Positions 32,702 through 46,040 are shown, counted from the stretch's first letter. The stretch is 64,000 nt of DNA from Podospora pseudoanserina (GCF_035222485.1 NC_085923.1:930001-994000), one strand, 5' to 3'. The notes: a model not told the origin generated them from the letters alone. Program-made: numbers and translations.

Positions 32702-34160
32702 ATGGCGTCGTCATCCTCCAACGTTGTTGGTGTACACTATAGAGTGGGAAAGAAAATCGGAGAGGGTTCGTTCGGTGTAATTTTCGAGGGCACAAACCTC
32801 CTGAACAACCAACAGGTTGCCATCAAGTTTGTACGTGAATCCGACATCTCGTCAAGGGTAGAAGCAAATGCTGACGCGACGTGATTGCAGGAACCAAGAA
32901 AGAGCGATGCCCCCCAACTGAGAGATGAGTACAGGACATACAAGATCCTCGTCGGGTGCCGTAAGTAGACATGTGCCCACCCATGATGGGCGGGAATGAC
33001 CTCAGGCTAATCTTGTCGCAGCTGGCATCCCAAATGTGTACTACTTCGGCCAAGAAGGTCTGCACAACATCCTGGTGATCGATCTTCTCGGTCCATCGCT
33101 CGAGGATCTTTTCGACCACTGCAACCGGAGATTCTCCCTCAAGACGGTTGTCATGGTCGCCAAGCAGATGCTATCCCGCGTCCAAACCATCCACGAGAAG
33201 AACCTGATCTACCGTGATATCAAGCCCGATAACTTCCTCATCGGCAGGCCAAACTCCAAGACTTCCAATGTCATCCACGTGGTCGATTTCGGTATGGCCA
33301 AACAATACCGTGACCCCAAGACGAAGCAACACATTCCCTACCGCGAACGCAAGTCGCTTTCTGGCACTGCTCGTTACATGAGTATCAACACCCATCTTGG
33401 TCGCGAGCAGTCGAGAAGAGACGATCTCGAGGCCCTTGGCCACGTATTCATGTACTTTTTGCGCGGTGGTCTTCCCTGGCAGGGTCTCAAGGCTGCTACT
33501 AATAAGCAGAAGTACGAGAAGATTGGTGAGAAGAAGCAGACGACGCCCATCAAGGAGCTGTGCGAGGGTTTCCCCGAGCAGCTGGTGACGTATCTGACAT
33601 ATGTGCGCAACCTCGGCTTTGAGGACACGCCCGACTATGACTACCTCCGTGAGCTTTTCACTACGGCGCTCAAGGAGGCTGGCATTCCCGAAGATGGAGA
33701 GTATGACTGGATGAAGGTTGGCAAGCCCGACAGGAAGGGGGACTGGGACCGCCCGGGCGCTTTGCACAACCCAAACGCCCGCCCCGGGGCTTCGGCCATG
33801 GAGATCCACGGCAACTCGAGGGGGCCGACGACACACCACCAAAGCGACCCGCGAGCCCCTCAATTGAGCATGTCGCATTTAAACGCCGGGAAACCCCTAC
33901 CGCCCCAGCCGAACCAGAGGCAGTCGAAGCAAGGACGGCCAAACGCGCCCGCCTTGGGAGCCCAAAGGCCCGCGGTCGGGGGTTACAACATGCCAGCAGC
34001 GACACCTACGGGATCAACCCAAGCCCAGTTCCAGACCAGCACCCAGAACCTGCCGCAACGACCGATGGCACACTCGCCCGCCATACCTGCTCCCCAGAAT
34101 AACGCTCAACCACAGCCAACAGGCTTCCAGAAGTTCATGAAGACTCTTTGCTGCGGTTAA
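32702..34160 (+). CDS. ckiA: Casein kinase I, palmitoylated Yck type
   Basis: Ser/Thr kinase of the CK1 family, plasma-membrane branch (Yck1/Yck2 of yeast, CkiA of Aspergillus, CK-1b of Neurospora). Exons 32702-32830, 32891-32960 and 33022-34160 give 445 aa. The P-loop is GEGSFG, the catalytic Lys42 is in VAIKF at the first exon end, the loop is YRDIKPDN, and DFGMAK replaces the usual DFG context. The CK1 signatures LPWQGLKA and [12 protein letters not shown] are present. The 150-residue tail is Pro/Gln-rich and ends TLCCG; the C-terminal Cys-Cys is the palmitoylation site that distinguishes this branch from the nuclear Hrr25 type. Yck kinases act in nutrient-sensor turnover, endocytosis and polarity. 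The start is fixed by [20 protein letters not shown]. Confidence 0.95.
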
Positions 34161-34624
34161 TGGGTTTTGGTTGTTTTTTTTACGCGTTGATCTGGCGTCT
34201 TGCTGAGTAAGCTTTGCCTTTTTGTTTTGCCTCGAGAGTGTTGACAAACAAGTCGGCTAACTTGTTGGATCAGCGTTGTAAGCGGCAGCCGGCGGCAAGT
34301 TCTATATAGGGGCTTTCGAAGATAGGAGTCCTTTATGATTTGTCTGCGACATGCGTTGTTAGTTTTTTTGCATGGGACATTAGAAGGACGCCTTTCTTAC
34401 ACGGGGGCGCATTCCAGCACATTTGGCGCCTTTCCTGGACATCATTACGATTACGATAATCCCGGTTTCTCCCTTTTTTTTTCTGTCTTTGTCTTGTCTT
34501 TCTGGCCTTTGACCTGCTTGCAGCTCTCGCGGAGGATGTTGGCAGGGCTAATAACTACTTCTTGGGCTGGCCTGGCAGGGGAAAATATCAGTCTTGACTT
34601 GTTTGGCGCCTTGGGGGAACGTTT

Positions 34625-34633
34625 TCACTCTCA

Positions 34634-34702
<69 letters not shown>
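34625..34702. repeat. (CTCACT)n hexanucleotide microsatellite
   Basis: About 13 nearly perfect six-base units. All six frames are stop-free here, producing spurious Ser/Leu or Ser/Glu ORFs on both strands. Confidence 0.9.
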
Positions 34703-35230
34703 ACATTACACACACACCACCACACATACTCACAGATAAACTCACTCTAATAATCAGCATCCCTTTTGAGAACATACAGAAAAAGAACGGCATTGTAACA
34801 GGGCATGGTTTCATCACTTTTTTTTTCTTTTTTTCTTTTGACTCGTGGTTTTTTTCTGGCTGGCTGGACAGGGTGGTGTTTTCCTTTTTTTTGGTTTTCT
34901 TTTTTCCATCATCGTCTTGTTGTTTTTGCTCGTCCAGAAATAATGAAAGAATCTCTCTCTGTCTCCAAAAGAAAAACACAAGCACGAAGAGAAAGAGCCT
35001 CCTTGCTATGTTCAGCAGTCAGTCAGTCAGTATACACTCGAGTCGTTGAAAAAAAAAAAATGATTCCGAACCCAACCTGCCCTGTTTTTTGCCTGGTGTA
35101 TGTTTTCTTTGTTTTATCTGTCTGTATAAGCGTGTGTGTATGTGTGGGTGAGTGGGTATATCATTTCTTTTCTTTTTTTGTACAAGACTGGGCGTCGTAA
35201 AATGGGACAAACATTGTCGCTTTTGTTGTA

Positions 35231-35231
<1 letters not shown>

Positions 35232-35275
<44 letters not shown>
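35232..35275. repeat. (TTG)n trinucleotide microsatellite
   Basis: About 14 TTG units in the 3' flank of the kinase gene. The same unit, as GTT, recurs in the intron at 47071. Confidence 0.9.
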
Positions 35276-35985
35276 ATTGTTGTAATGGCTTTTTGTTGTT
35301 TGGCTTTTTGGATATAGTTTAGTTCGTTGTTGGGTGTTTTTCCTTGACAAGAGCTGTCTGTTTTCCTATGTTGGTGTATAGGCCTTTGGTGCGTGTGGTA
35401 ATAATGCTGGTTGTGAGGAGGAAATTCAAGGGGAGGAGGGAGTCAAGTCGAAGAGGGTAGAGAGCGGACGGTGTCGGGATAAGAGCGGAAGGTGCTGGAG
35501 AGGAGGGTTGATTTAGGCGGAATGTTGGACAGATAACTTGAGGGTGTCAAGGGTTGGAATCTCTGGGATAAATATAGTTGATATAAATCTGTGGTGTGTA
35601 TAACGAAAGGATTTGGTGATATTTTTCTTGTCTCATCACCTCCAGTGAGCAAGCGCATTATACAATATCCATCCAGGCATCACATTGCATCTGAAGAACT
35701 CTGGTTTCCACTGACACCAGCAATGTTTATAGGACCATTTTCCACCTCCAGCCTTGAAACACAATCCCTGGTCTTTATGATTTCATAACTCCCACGACAG
35801 ACATACATACATTATAGACAGAAAGACAGACCGTTTTCCCATTGGAAAGTCTCATTTCTAAATTTCATAACCACAACCACCAACCACGGCAACAACCAAC
35901 AAACAAATATTTCTTATTTCGACATATATAAAACGCCCAGACCCCCCTCATCTCCTTCTTTTTGTCATACCCCAAAATTGTTCTC

Positions 35986-36762
35986 TCACGTTAGCTTCTG
36001 CTTAATAAAAAAGCTCCTAAGATGGCTCAGCTGCCAAGCACAGGTACCAGCAAGGACAAACAATTGAATCAAGATCCAGCGGACGACGCGAGCGTTGGTG
36101 GACTCGGATTGATCGCGGAATTCGGCTTCTCTCTCCTATTGTTCCCCTCATATCAGCACCACCCCATCTCCGTGAATGAGAGCAACTTACACGTTGAAAC
36201 ACCTGCTCCCTCCTGATGTCATTCAGCCTCGCGTTCAGGTCCTTGACCCGGGTGGCCAGGTCGGCAATCTTGGACTTGTCGCTGCTGTCGATAGCCGAGG
36301 TCTCGCCGATGGCCATGTCGAGGGTGAGGCGGATGCCGCCGTTGGGCTGGGCCATGCTCAGCCAGGAGGAGCGGCCGCTGGAGGAGGAGGGGGTGAAGCA
36401 GATTTTGTGGTCGCCGGCTTCGGCGGCGGTGAAGGTGAATTTGCCCGAGGGGCCGCCGCGCTGGGAGACGACGCGGTGGTCGTTGTCGAAGATTTCCTGG
36501 GGGCACAAAGTTAGCAAGGAAAGAGGAAGGATGTGGGGGGGGGGGGAGGAGGTTATACGTCAACGGAAATGTAAATCGAGATGCCCTCGTGCTTGGCCCA
36601 GTGGTGGCGCTGGTCGTCCCATTCTTCGGCTACGTAGTGGCCTACTACGAGGGTGTCTTTGGGGAGCTCTTCGAAGAAGCAGCGGGGGGTTGTTACGTCG
36701 ATGTAGAAGTAGAGGGCCTGGGCCATGGAGGCGAGGGAGAGGAGGGGGAGGATGGCCCTCAT
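35986..36762 (-). CDS. p24-family cargo receptor (Emp24/Erp type)
   Basis: Type I membrane protein of the early secretory pathway, part of COPII/COPI p24 heteromers. Exons 36559-36762, 36191-36496 and 35986-36135, all phase 0, give 219 aa. Residues 1-16 are a signal peptide ([16 protein letters not shown]). The GOLD domain contains the two conserved cysteines (RCFFEE and KICFTP). A coiled coil ([18 protein letters not shown]) follows, then the [15 protein letters not shown] juxtamembrane signature, one membrane segment and a short cytosolic tail, FIKQKLT, with a Phe-Phe COPII-type signal before it. It resembles the yeast Erp1/Erp5/Erp6 group more than Emp24 or Erv25. The frame runs open upstream to 36912, but the signal peptide fixes the start at 36762. 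Confidence 0.92.
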
Positions 36763-37534
36763 TTTGGCGGTTGTTTTTTTTACGTGTTGTCCGTGACCGA
36801 TTGTGATAGTTGATGGGGGAGATATTGGAGCCGTCGGTGTATCGTTTGAATTGGTCGTGGTATGGTCGTCGCTCGTCAACGGTTTATCGTCGTTTGCGAC
36901 GGGTTTGTTCACAAATTCACCAGCAACAGCAGCAGCACAGCACAGGCGCGACCCCGGTCAAGCTTGGAAGCTGCCACGCTTCCACAGTAAAAAGTTGGGG
37001 CCACTCTCAGTGGAGCGCCCCAGCCAATCTCAGGGGTTGAGCTGAGGTAGAGTCACGTGCGAGATCAGTAACCAGAAAGCTTGACCCTTGAGCACTGTGT
37101 GCGTTTTTGGGTGACAACTGTGAGAGCGCACTGTGCCCTCTGGAAAATTTGGGCGGTGTTGCTTGACAGAATTTCGCGTTCTCACAGTGAATGCCATCAT
37201 TCAATCACGTCGCTCATTTTCCGACAAACTTTGCCATCAAAACGTTGATTTTTCGTTGCGCAGTCCATCAAAATTTCAAGAGCGACAATTCAGTTTGATT
37301 GCTTTTTTAATAGACTTCCGTTTGATAGATACCCCCAACCTGGGTTTTTTTTTCAGGTCGAGTTTTGCCAGATGCCCGATTGCAGTTTGGGACAAAATTG
37401 CGGCCGACGAAACTCGCAGCTCTCTCGCTACCTTATTAAGATATCCCCACAGTGCACGGGGTTGACCTGTCGACGCGACCAACCCCACCACCACCACCAC
37501 CACCGACCTACCCGGTACAACACCACCACAAACC
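36763..37534. promoter_or_regulatory. Divergent promoter, p24 and SWC4
   Basis: 772 bp between divergent starts. It includes CACCAC repeats just upstream of SWC4 (37488-37507). No gene seen. Confidence 0.5.
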
Positions 37535-39415
37535 ATGACCTCGCGCGACGTTCACGATGTTCTCAATCTCCCTTCCGATCACTCGGGCGCGCCCCGACCA
37601 TCCAAGAAGCAAAAGACCAGCGCGCCACGACTAAACCTGAAGGGATTAGCTCGCGAAGTCCAAAACCTGGGCGGCGACAACCCAATAGCCATCGTTCCTG
37701 AAGTTAACTTCTTCAAGAAGCGCCGCTTTGCGACACGGAAGCCGGTTGCGAAATGGGAGCTCAAGACGTTCACCAACTCGGCGAGGGGAGACGACGGCGC
37801 ATTGGTGCTGAGGCATTGGAAGAGGAGGACGGATGATGGCGCGCCGCCGGTAGAAGGTGCGCAGGATGGGGATGGGCAACAACAGCGGGGAGGGGGGGAG
37901 GGGACGCCAGCTTCGGAAAAGAGGGAGGAGAAGCCTGAGGACTCGGCGTTTGCTAAGTACAATGTCGAGGTCGTTGTGCCTCACTACACCGAGGATCAGT
38001 ATCACTCCAACCTCCAGAACAACGACTGGACAAAGGAGGAGACGGATTACTTGTTGGAGCTGGCAAAGGATTTCGATCTGAGGTGGACGTTGATATGGGA
38101 TCGGTATGACTTTACTCCAAAACCACCCGGTGGTGGTGGTGATGCGGCAAATGGGGAGGATACCAGCACGGCGGTGGTGCCGGCCCCAAAACAGCGGAGC
38201 ATGGAGGATCTCAAAGCGCGATATTACGAGGTGGCAGCCAAAATGATGGCTGTTCAGAAACCGGCGCAGTACATGACCCGGCCAGAGTTTGAGCTCTACG
38301 AGATGATGCAAAACTTTGACCCGGAGCAGGAAAGAAAACGAAAGCAGTTTGCGCTCAACACTCTGTCGCGCTCCAAGGACGAGGCCCGGGAGGAGGAGTC
38401 GTTGCTGCTAGAGGTCAAGCGCATCCTCGCGCGCACGGAGAGGTTCAACGAGGAGCGCCGCGAGCTCTACAACCGGCTTGACTACCCGGCCACGGACTCG
38501 GACATCAACTCGTTCAAGACGTCGGCCGGGTTGCAGAACCTGCTTCAGACGCTGATGTCGACGGATAAGAACAAGAAGAGGAAGAGCATCATGCCTGGGG
38601 AGGGCGTCAGTCCCAGCAACAACTCGGGCGTGCCGAACAGTGCGGTTTCGGAGACGAACCCTGCCAATCGGAGGGAGAGCATCGCCGCTTCTGCGACGTC
38701 GAATAATCATCACCATCATGCTCGTCGTGATTCGGATGCGAGGACACCGGCTACGCCGGCTGATCCGACGCCTACGTCGGCGGCGGCGGCGGCGGCGGCG
38801 AATAAGAAGAAGGGCGGGGGTGCGCAGCAGCCGGAGAGGAGGAAGTTGACGCAGCAGGAGGAGCAGGTTTATGGCGTATCGTATCATGACAGGCTGGGGA
38901 GCGGCCCGACGTTTCGGTATGAGAGGATTAACAAGCTTTACAGCCACAAGAGCGGGCAGCAGCAGCTGCGGATTACGAATGCGCTTAGCGAGCTTGACTT
39001 GCCGCCTAGGCTGGTGATGCCGACGGCTGCGGTGACGGCGCAGTTTGAGGTGCTTTGGGGGGCGGTGACGGCGTTGGTGGATTTGAGGAAGATGAGTGAT
39101 CGGTTGGATGGGGAGATTAAGATTGAGGAGGCGAAGAAGGCGGAACGGGATCGGGCCAAGGGTATCGCGGCCGAGAAGGAGGGGGAGAAGGAGAAGGGTG
39201 AGGGTGGTGGTGGTGGTGGTGATGGTGCTGCTGCTGCTGCTGCTGGGGAGGGGGAGAAGGCCGGAGAGAGTATTGAGGAGGGCGGGCAGACAAAGGAGGA
39301 TGGGGAGAAGAAGAGGCCCGGGAGTAGTGGGAGTTTGACTGCTGCTGGGCATAAGAGGAGCGCGAGCGTGTTGAGCGCGGCGAGTGATAAGAGCTCGAAG
39401 CGGCAAAAGAAGTGA
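37535..39415 (+). CDS. SWC4: SWR1/NuA4 complex subunit SWC4
   Basis: Shared subunit of the SWR1 chromatin remodeller (H2A.Z deposition) and the NuA4 acetyltransferase; orthologue of DMAP1/Eaf2. It is a single exon of 626 aa. The N-terminus MTSRDVHDVLNLP and the KKQKTSAPRLNLKGLAREVQ stretch are family hallmarks. VPEVNFFKKRRFATRKPVAKW and the SANT/Myb-like segment (NNDWTKEETDYLLELAKDF, about residues 165-183) follow, with a conserved VYGVSYHDRLGSGPTFRYE later. The linker is Ala-rich (eight Ala) and His-rich, and the C-terminus is Gly/Glu/Lys low complexity ending KRQKK. The length is usual for filamentous ascomycetes. Confidence 0.94.
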   Translation: MTSRDVHDVLNLPSDHSGAPRPSKKQKTSAPRLNLKGLAREVQNLGGDNPIAIVPEVNFFKKRRFATRKPVAKWELKTFTNSARGDDGALVLRHWKRRTDDGAPPVEGAQDGDGQQQRGGGEGTPASEKREEKPEDSAFAKYNVEVVVPHYTEDQYHSNLQNNDWTKEETDYLLELAKDFDLRWTLIWDRYDFTPKPPGGGGDAANGEDTSTAVVPAPKQRSMEDLKARYYEVAAKMMAVQKPAQYMTRPEFELYEMMQNFDPEQERKRKQFALNTLSRSKDEAREEESLLLEVKRILARTERFNEERRELYNRLDYPATDSDINSFKTSAGLQNLLQTLMSTDKNKKRKSIMPGEGVSPSNNSGVPNSAVSETNPANRRESIAASATSNNHHHHARRDSDARTPATPADPTPTSAAAAAAANKKKGGGAQQPERRKLTQQEEQVYGVSYHDRLGSGPTFRYERINKLYSHKSGQQQLRITNALSELDLPPRLVMPTAAVTAQFEVLWGAVTALVDLRKMSDRLDGEIKIEEAKKAERDRAKGIAAEKEGEKEKGEGGGGGGDGAAAAAAGEGEKAGESIEEGGQTKEDGEKKRPGSSGSLTAAGHKRSASVLSAASDKSSKRQKK

Positions 39416-42400
39416 TTTGGCCCAGGTCTTGGACTATCGGAAATGGGAGTCTGGAGGACGGTGGAGGAGTTGTACAAATAGTAATGATATCTTTGGGAGT
39501 CATCACGCTCTGTGTACAGTACAATATCTCTGCCTGATCCATCAGGACGTCCAGTGCATTGCTCGAAGCGATGGATGTGTTCACTTCCCAGTGCCAAATG
39601 CTATCTGGTACATGACTTTGGTGTAGTCAAGTTGACGTGTTCTATCTCCAAAGTTGAAATTTATATGATCTACTAAATAGCTGGTCTTATGATTGCAAAA
39701 TGTAGAGTGATACCGTGCCCAAGTAGGTGGCAACCGGATTTATTGTCACCTTGATTCGAGTTTGTCAGTGAAAGTTATGGTTGAGGAATACACAAGGTTG
39801 AAGATGAATAAATTGAAACTGAGATGAAGGTAAGTGGACCAAGAAAAAAAAGACGACAAAGAAGGATGGAACTGCATCTGAAGGGCTTTGGTAGCCGCAA
39901 GGTGCAAGTATGGATATATTAGGTAAAGTCAAAGCAAACGAAGTACAGTATGTGAGTGCGTGGTGAATGGTCGATGGAGCGAGTGTGGATGTGCGATCAT
40001 GCTCCCGCGGTAACATAGATAGGGATCGTTGTCAAGGGATGGCGAACCGGATATTTGGGGCTCGAGCTACGAAACCCGATGTTGTGATGGTTAGCTGGAA
40101 GATAGAAAACTGGGCAAGGCATGCTTGGATTGCAACAAACACCTACTTTCGAGTTCCGGTTCAAGGTAGCAGTTGCCAAAGCATTACCTATCTCTGAATT
40201 CCTTCAACTGTGTTACGCGGAATGCCATCACTGCCGGACGTAAGGATGGTGATTGAACTGGACAGCTTCTATGGTACGAAATTGACAACAACTAGACTTG
40301 TGCAAGACCTCCATTTCTTGCCGTGGAGAATGATTTGTGATTTGGTGTCATGTGACGATAATACAATGTGAGTATCATGAGAGACAACCTGCTGTTCAGA
40401 AAAGTCCGAGACGAATTGATCATGACAAACAATTTGCGATGCTTGGGCGGCTAGCCGGTGCATGCGTTTCAAGAGATATCTCGTCATGTTCAACTCCTGA
40501 AATGTGTGGTACATTGATTTACAAAGTTCAACAAAGAGACAGATTGCTTCCTAACGGCAGCGGCATCTATAAAAAGCTCAGCAAGCCCCCAAGCGACGGG
40601 AACAATACCCGCCGACGTCTTGATTTGCATTTCCTCGAGGAAGAAAGGGGATCTAGGACCAAGCCTATATGCAGGTACATGTCTTTGGTCACGATCCGGG
40701 GAGAGCGAGGCTGCTCAACCGTGAGGCACGTACTCGAGGTTGATCATGCACCAGTACCAATGGTCAGTACCTTCGGAGATTTATTGACATCTACGACACC
40801 AGACTTGCGAGGCTGTCGTCAGTGTCTGCATCTTGAGATCTGTGATGAGGATGTTGAAGGCTGCAGGCGCCAATCGTGAGACGACCTACCAGCTGGCGGG
40901 TAGACATGTGATGGTATAAGTGATTAGTAGATGGTGTTGACGATGGTGGGGGATCGTTGGAATAACATGGGGTTATGGCACGATGTGAATATGCCTAGAT
41001 CTGTAGTCAAAAGATATATATAATCTGCCCTGTTGATCTGTCCCAATAGCTCTTGACCTTGAACCGCTGGTAGCTGCACCCCGTCAGATGGTTGGACGCC
41101 ACCAAGGCTTGCTGATAAGAGGTGTGGTGATCGAGTTTCAAAACAGACATGTTTGACCCCGGATCTCTGCACACCTTCCATCAGAAGGGTATCCGGGGAA
41201 AGAGGTGTCGTTCAATCTGACGAACCTTGGGCACAAGAGCGGGAGATGTTCGGCGGGTCGAAGAATGATGGGCCAATGAGAGGGCCGTGATGAGATCTGA
41301 GATGCTATTCTAGGTAAAGGTAAGCGCCATGCGGCGTTGAGCAATGCAGAGCCTCACCACACACCACAGTACATAATATGGGTTAGCCCTACCCACTTTG
41401 CAGTCAGTTCAACGTCCCGTTGTTGTGGGCGCCAAGGGGAGTTGAGGTTGCGCAATGGATGCATCATCTGCGGCCGACCGGAAGGCCACACACTGCGGAC
41501 ACGGCCGAGAAGAGAATTGAGGTGTGCGGGGGAGAGCCTCACGGCAGGCAGGTAGGCGAGACGCCGCGACTTAGACGCCGTCGATTCTTCCCGTGTCTGC
41601 TTCTGCTGCTGCTGCTGCACGACATGAATTCTCCAAGAACGGTGATGGTACCTGCATTTACCTAGGCTGGAACTAGAAACCGGGCCTGTGGTGTTTTGGA
41701 ATGCTTCTAGAAAAGATAGACGCCCAAGAAAGCATGTGGTGTTGGACCAGGCTGAGGTAAATCACCTGTTTCATTGGAGGTTCAATGATGCCGCCAGGTG
41801 CAAGGCTGACACCATGACTGGAAGGCAGGAACGACTTGCAGGGCACAAATAGGCCACAATCCACAAACCGTGGCTGATGATTGCAGCCTAATCACTATAG
41901 AATGATAGCCACACAGGCATCAACCACGCCTTCTCGATTTCGGCCTTCGACGTCAGCGGAGCGGACTTGGCTCCGAACCCGAATGGACAAGTCGCGATGT
42001 GGAAGAGAGATATTAGCACCGAAAGAGCAAACTCGTCCGGTCGAGTTGTTCTGGCGGTCAGGAGAGTGTCGTCGACGGCCCCGCATCGGCCCGGTCTGAC
42101 GAGGTGACCGTTCCGATACTATTGTGGGGCCAAGAAATACAAACCTCTTACATGAGTCGACACGCCGAATACAGCATCCACTTTGCTGACGACACCACCG
42201 AACATTACGTGCGTCTGCGCCTGCTGCCGTCCGTCGCACCGCACACCGCTCAAACGTCCTCCTCCCAGACCTCCCTGCCTGTTCGGTGAGAATTTGCTCC
42301 GTCATCGATGGGGGTCTGGAGTTGCGAGTCGCGATAGCCGCAGCCTCAAAAGGTTCCAACTGCATGTTTCATCACGGGACGAACACTGCTGCGGCGGGGC

Positions 42401-45400
42401 CACCTACCGGCTCATTCGCACGCCTCCCATTCGATGGCAACCTGTTTCTAAGAATACCTTGCTCGATTATTCAAAATCCCGACTTCTCATAGGTCCTGCC
42501 AGATCTGGTTTCCAACCAATCACAGCCAGGATTCTTCCATGGCCCAGGAACGAGGAGTTGGCGATGGCGGTAAAGCAGCAGCAGCTGCTGCTGCCGCGGT
42601 AGTTGGGCTTCCTATTCCTCCGGCACCTGGTCCCCCCTTCGCCTCGAGCCTACTCAGCAGCGCAGAAAAGACAAAAAGCGCGCGTCGCAGAGCCTGATAT
42701 TAAACGTCGCAATTTTGTGCATGAGGTGCGAGATGGTGTTCTATAATTATCACCCCATGCCTGATCCCTGCTGCTGCCCGGACCACCGCTTCTCGGAAGA
42801 TTAGTGGCTGTGGGTTTCATCCTCGACGTCGATGCTGCAGAAGCTGGGTTCATCAGAGTGTGGGGAGGGCCGTCTCTCTCATCACAGAGGAGTGACAGTC
42901 CAGGAGCGCCGCAGGGGTACAGGGTTTAACACGCTGAGTTATCACCGTCAGAGGGGACGCCATGTCCTCCACAGGGTCGCTCTGGTCACGACGTGGTGGT
43001 GGTTTTCCAGCGTCGTCTTCCACAAAAACCGCACGTTGCAAGGCCGGCGCTTGGCCTGATTTGGTCCAAAAGGCCCTGACGGTGCAGCATTGGCGACCGT
43101 TTTCGTACGAGCTGGACTTCAGCCGAGGCATTCTTCTCTGGGTCAGATGAATCTGCTAGAGAGAGGATGAGGTTGAAGGGATAGGAAAAGATATCGTCAC
43201 CAGATTGAAATACAACTTGGTACAATACAAATCGAATCTTTCAGGTACCACCACCAGTCGTCGCAAAACGATAGCAGAATGGGGATTAACGTACCGCGTC
43301 AAATTGCATGAGCACCGACCCCTGTCACGGCCCATCATTGGCCCTCGTTGTGAGACTCGAGCTCGCTTCACACGCTCCCATCACCACATCACCGGCTGGC
43401 AAATCCTGCTCGACTCCTCAAGCCCCTTCTGCCCCCTTTGGCGGCATTCGTTGGCCCCGGGAGCGGGTGTCGTCTTATCTCTTTCTCGAGTGTAAAGAAA
43501 CAAATAAGGTCCGATTCGGGGCGAGCAACGGCGGGGGTGAGGTGTCCTCGACGGCCGCCGGACGGCACACACTTACACATGGGCACACACACACGGGCAC
43601 ACACGGGGCGGTGGGGTAGAGATGCTCAAAGCCCAAGCTACGTGACGACAACGCTTCCTCGCTTCTGCTCACTCTGCTGCAATGGATGGTCCTCCGCTCC
43701 AACGCACCTGCAGCCCAATAATGACGGCTCATTCAGGAGTTTGGAACACGTCTGCAGAAAAGCTGTATTGCCAACTGGCAAATCAGGTCAAGCATCCTGA
43801 TTGCATCGCTTTCGGGTGGCGGATGGGGCCATCTGACCCGCAGCTCTGTTCATCTTTTGTCAACCGTTTCCTTGTATCTCGCACCAAGCGCCTCCAGATC
43901 TTACTGCCAGGGGTTTGCCCTGGAGCGATGTGCGCGCCAAGACACCTGCTCGAACTCTCTCTGAATAGACGGCGACGAGCAACACAGTTGTGGTGAAGGT
44001 ACAGTGTTGCACCACCAGGTTAGATACAGACGACGACAGCCGCAACCCTCTCGGCTGCGAATACTCGTCGGTGAAGGCAAGCGATTCGTCAGTGAGGAAC
44101 CACTCCGACACTGTCGACTCGTGCAAGTGAGATGTCGCACAGCTTTTATATTGGCTCCCTCCTTTCCAGCCGCGGTGAAGCCAGGACTCGGTAGGTGGAC
44201 TCGCCTGAATGGCGGCTCTGATCGCTTGATCGCTCGTTCGCGCGAAAGCCGCTCTTACAGCTCGCATAATACCAGGCAACTCTACGCACTTCCACCACAA
44301 CCGACTGACTTGGCGAGCCCGGCTGGCGTGGGCGGGACCTGCTTTGGGGACCAGCAGTAGTAGTTAATGCTAGGCCACAGCTTATCCGCCTAGTCCGGCC
44401 CGGTCTGGGAATTAACTTACAATTGGTGTAAGGACAGTTGAAGATATCCGCACCCGCCATGTGATGTGATCCTGATGTTCCCTACGGAGTAACATGTCAG
44501 TTCTCACAGTCTCACTTTGGAGAAGGAGAAGATCTCAACAACCCCTGTCGTGAGTGTGCCGACAAGAATATGGCTTGGCAATGCCTTCTGCAAGTGCCCT
44601 GGCCCGGCCGGTCATGATGGACAGGAGGGACAGTCCTTTCCGCACTTATTCCCAAGAAGGCAATCCAACCCTGGGCTCAGCACACTGCAGCAACACGCAC
44701 ACCACCACACTGCACGCACACCACGCAGAATCAGCAACCAAGGTTTCCGTCACAAGGTACCGGTACATACATGTCTCCCCGATTAGGCGCCATGCCACAG
44801 CACCCTTCCTCATTCTAGCTCCCTGCCCGCGGGCGTCTGTGCGACTCGCCCCCCCAGCACCAGCCGCCCTTGCATTTTTGACGCTCGTCTGCTGCGAACA
44901 GTTGACGAAAGCGGGTTTCTTCCTTCTTCTTTAGCTTTACCACATCTGCAGCAAAGCAAGCCTGGAAGCCCCGGGCTGTCCGCGATCTCAACAATACCCG
45001 TAGATCCGACCGGTCTTTAGCTAAGCCTAGCTTTGAGGACTACCCTTAGTCCGCCGGGGGTAGTATAAACAACCGCCAACCTCCAAGCACCAAGCACTGT
45101 ACAGATACAAGATACGGAGTACAGATACAGAAATACCGTATTACCAGAACCCTGGCTCCTGCTGGGTACGAGTACGGTACGGTACTAGCCTCCCCACCCC
45201 ATCCCACCCCAATCCACTCCGTCCATCCACCCACCCAATCCATCCCCTTCCCGACAGGCGCAGCGGTGTCCGTAATCGCGCGTTAAAAGGGACCAAGCGC
45301 CCACGCTCCAAACTTCCTGTTGAAGAAGGCTGGGGTTTTGGCTCAAATTTCCTGGCAACACACGTTACGTTGCACGCCCCGTCGACAGCGCGCAACTCTC

Positions 45401-45464
45401 TGGCTTTGAACCACCGAGACGAAGGACGGGACTAGATAGCTGGACAAGAGGACGGGACCAGGAC

Positions 45465-45545
45465 AAGGACAGGACAGGGAAGGACAGGACAGGACAGGAC
45501 AGGACAGGACAGGACAGGACAGGACAGGACAGGACAGGACAGGAC
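45465..45545. repeat. (ACAGG)n pentanucleotide microsatellite
   Basis: About 14 near-perfect ACAGG units about 720 bp upstream of the fusion gene. Confidence 0.9.
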
Positions 45546-46009
45546 CGACAGGGCGACGGCGGCGGCGGCGACCCGGCACAGCAGCTACAACAACACATCG
45601 AGAGCTCCGGACACTCTTTCGCCCAAACACACCTCGCATTTTGTTCTGCAGCAGTTTGCAGCTTGCGCAAATCAACAATCACCAGTCGGCTCTGGATAGA
45701 ACCGTTCATGACCCTCTGACGTGTCATTTCATCTCACCATCTCATCAGCAACAGCAACACACAGTCTTGCTGAGAGTTCAGAGAAGCTTGTGGGAGCTAC
45801 CTTAGCTATTGTCAGGGTAGGGAGCTCTCGAGCAGCAGCAGTTCCAGTCCGCGCAAGCAGTGTCACCGGCCCCAGGTCCGGCGACAGCATAACCTATTTC
45901 CATCCGGGCGAACCCAACGCTGGGTAACGACGCACGAGCACCGACCGGTTCCTCCCCCCGCCTTCCATCACTGGCGCATCGCATCCGGGAAATCCTGCAG
46001 GCTGATCAC

Positions 46010-46011
<2 letters not shown>

Positions 46012-46040
<29 letters not shown>
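46012..46040. repeat. T29 homopolymer
   Basis: Twenty-nine consecutive T followed by AAATTTTTAAA, 220 bp before the fusion-gene start codon. A rigid dT:dA tract of this length could exclude nucleosomes and mark the promoter, or be an assembly-sensitive run. Confidence 0.85.

Larger units (their letters stand above)
34161..35985. other. Convergent intergenic with microsatellites
   Basis: 1.8 kb between the stops of the kinase (+) and the p24 gene (-). It holds T-rich 3' flank sequence on the plus strand, a TCACTC repeat and a TTG repeat (listed separately). No supportable gene. Confidence 0.6.

Noticed and set aside
34594-35049. Ser/Leu repeat ORFs on both strands
   Set aside because: Produced by the six-base CTCACT microsatellite, which has no stop in any frame.
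40337-40879. 180-codon ORF in the gene-poor region
   Set aside because: Composition looks random, no domain, no bias, and competing ORFs occur on both strands.
41895-42365. 156-codon Arg/Ser-rich ORF on the minus strand
   Set aside because: Typical open frame in GC-rich non-coding DNA; no family resemblance.
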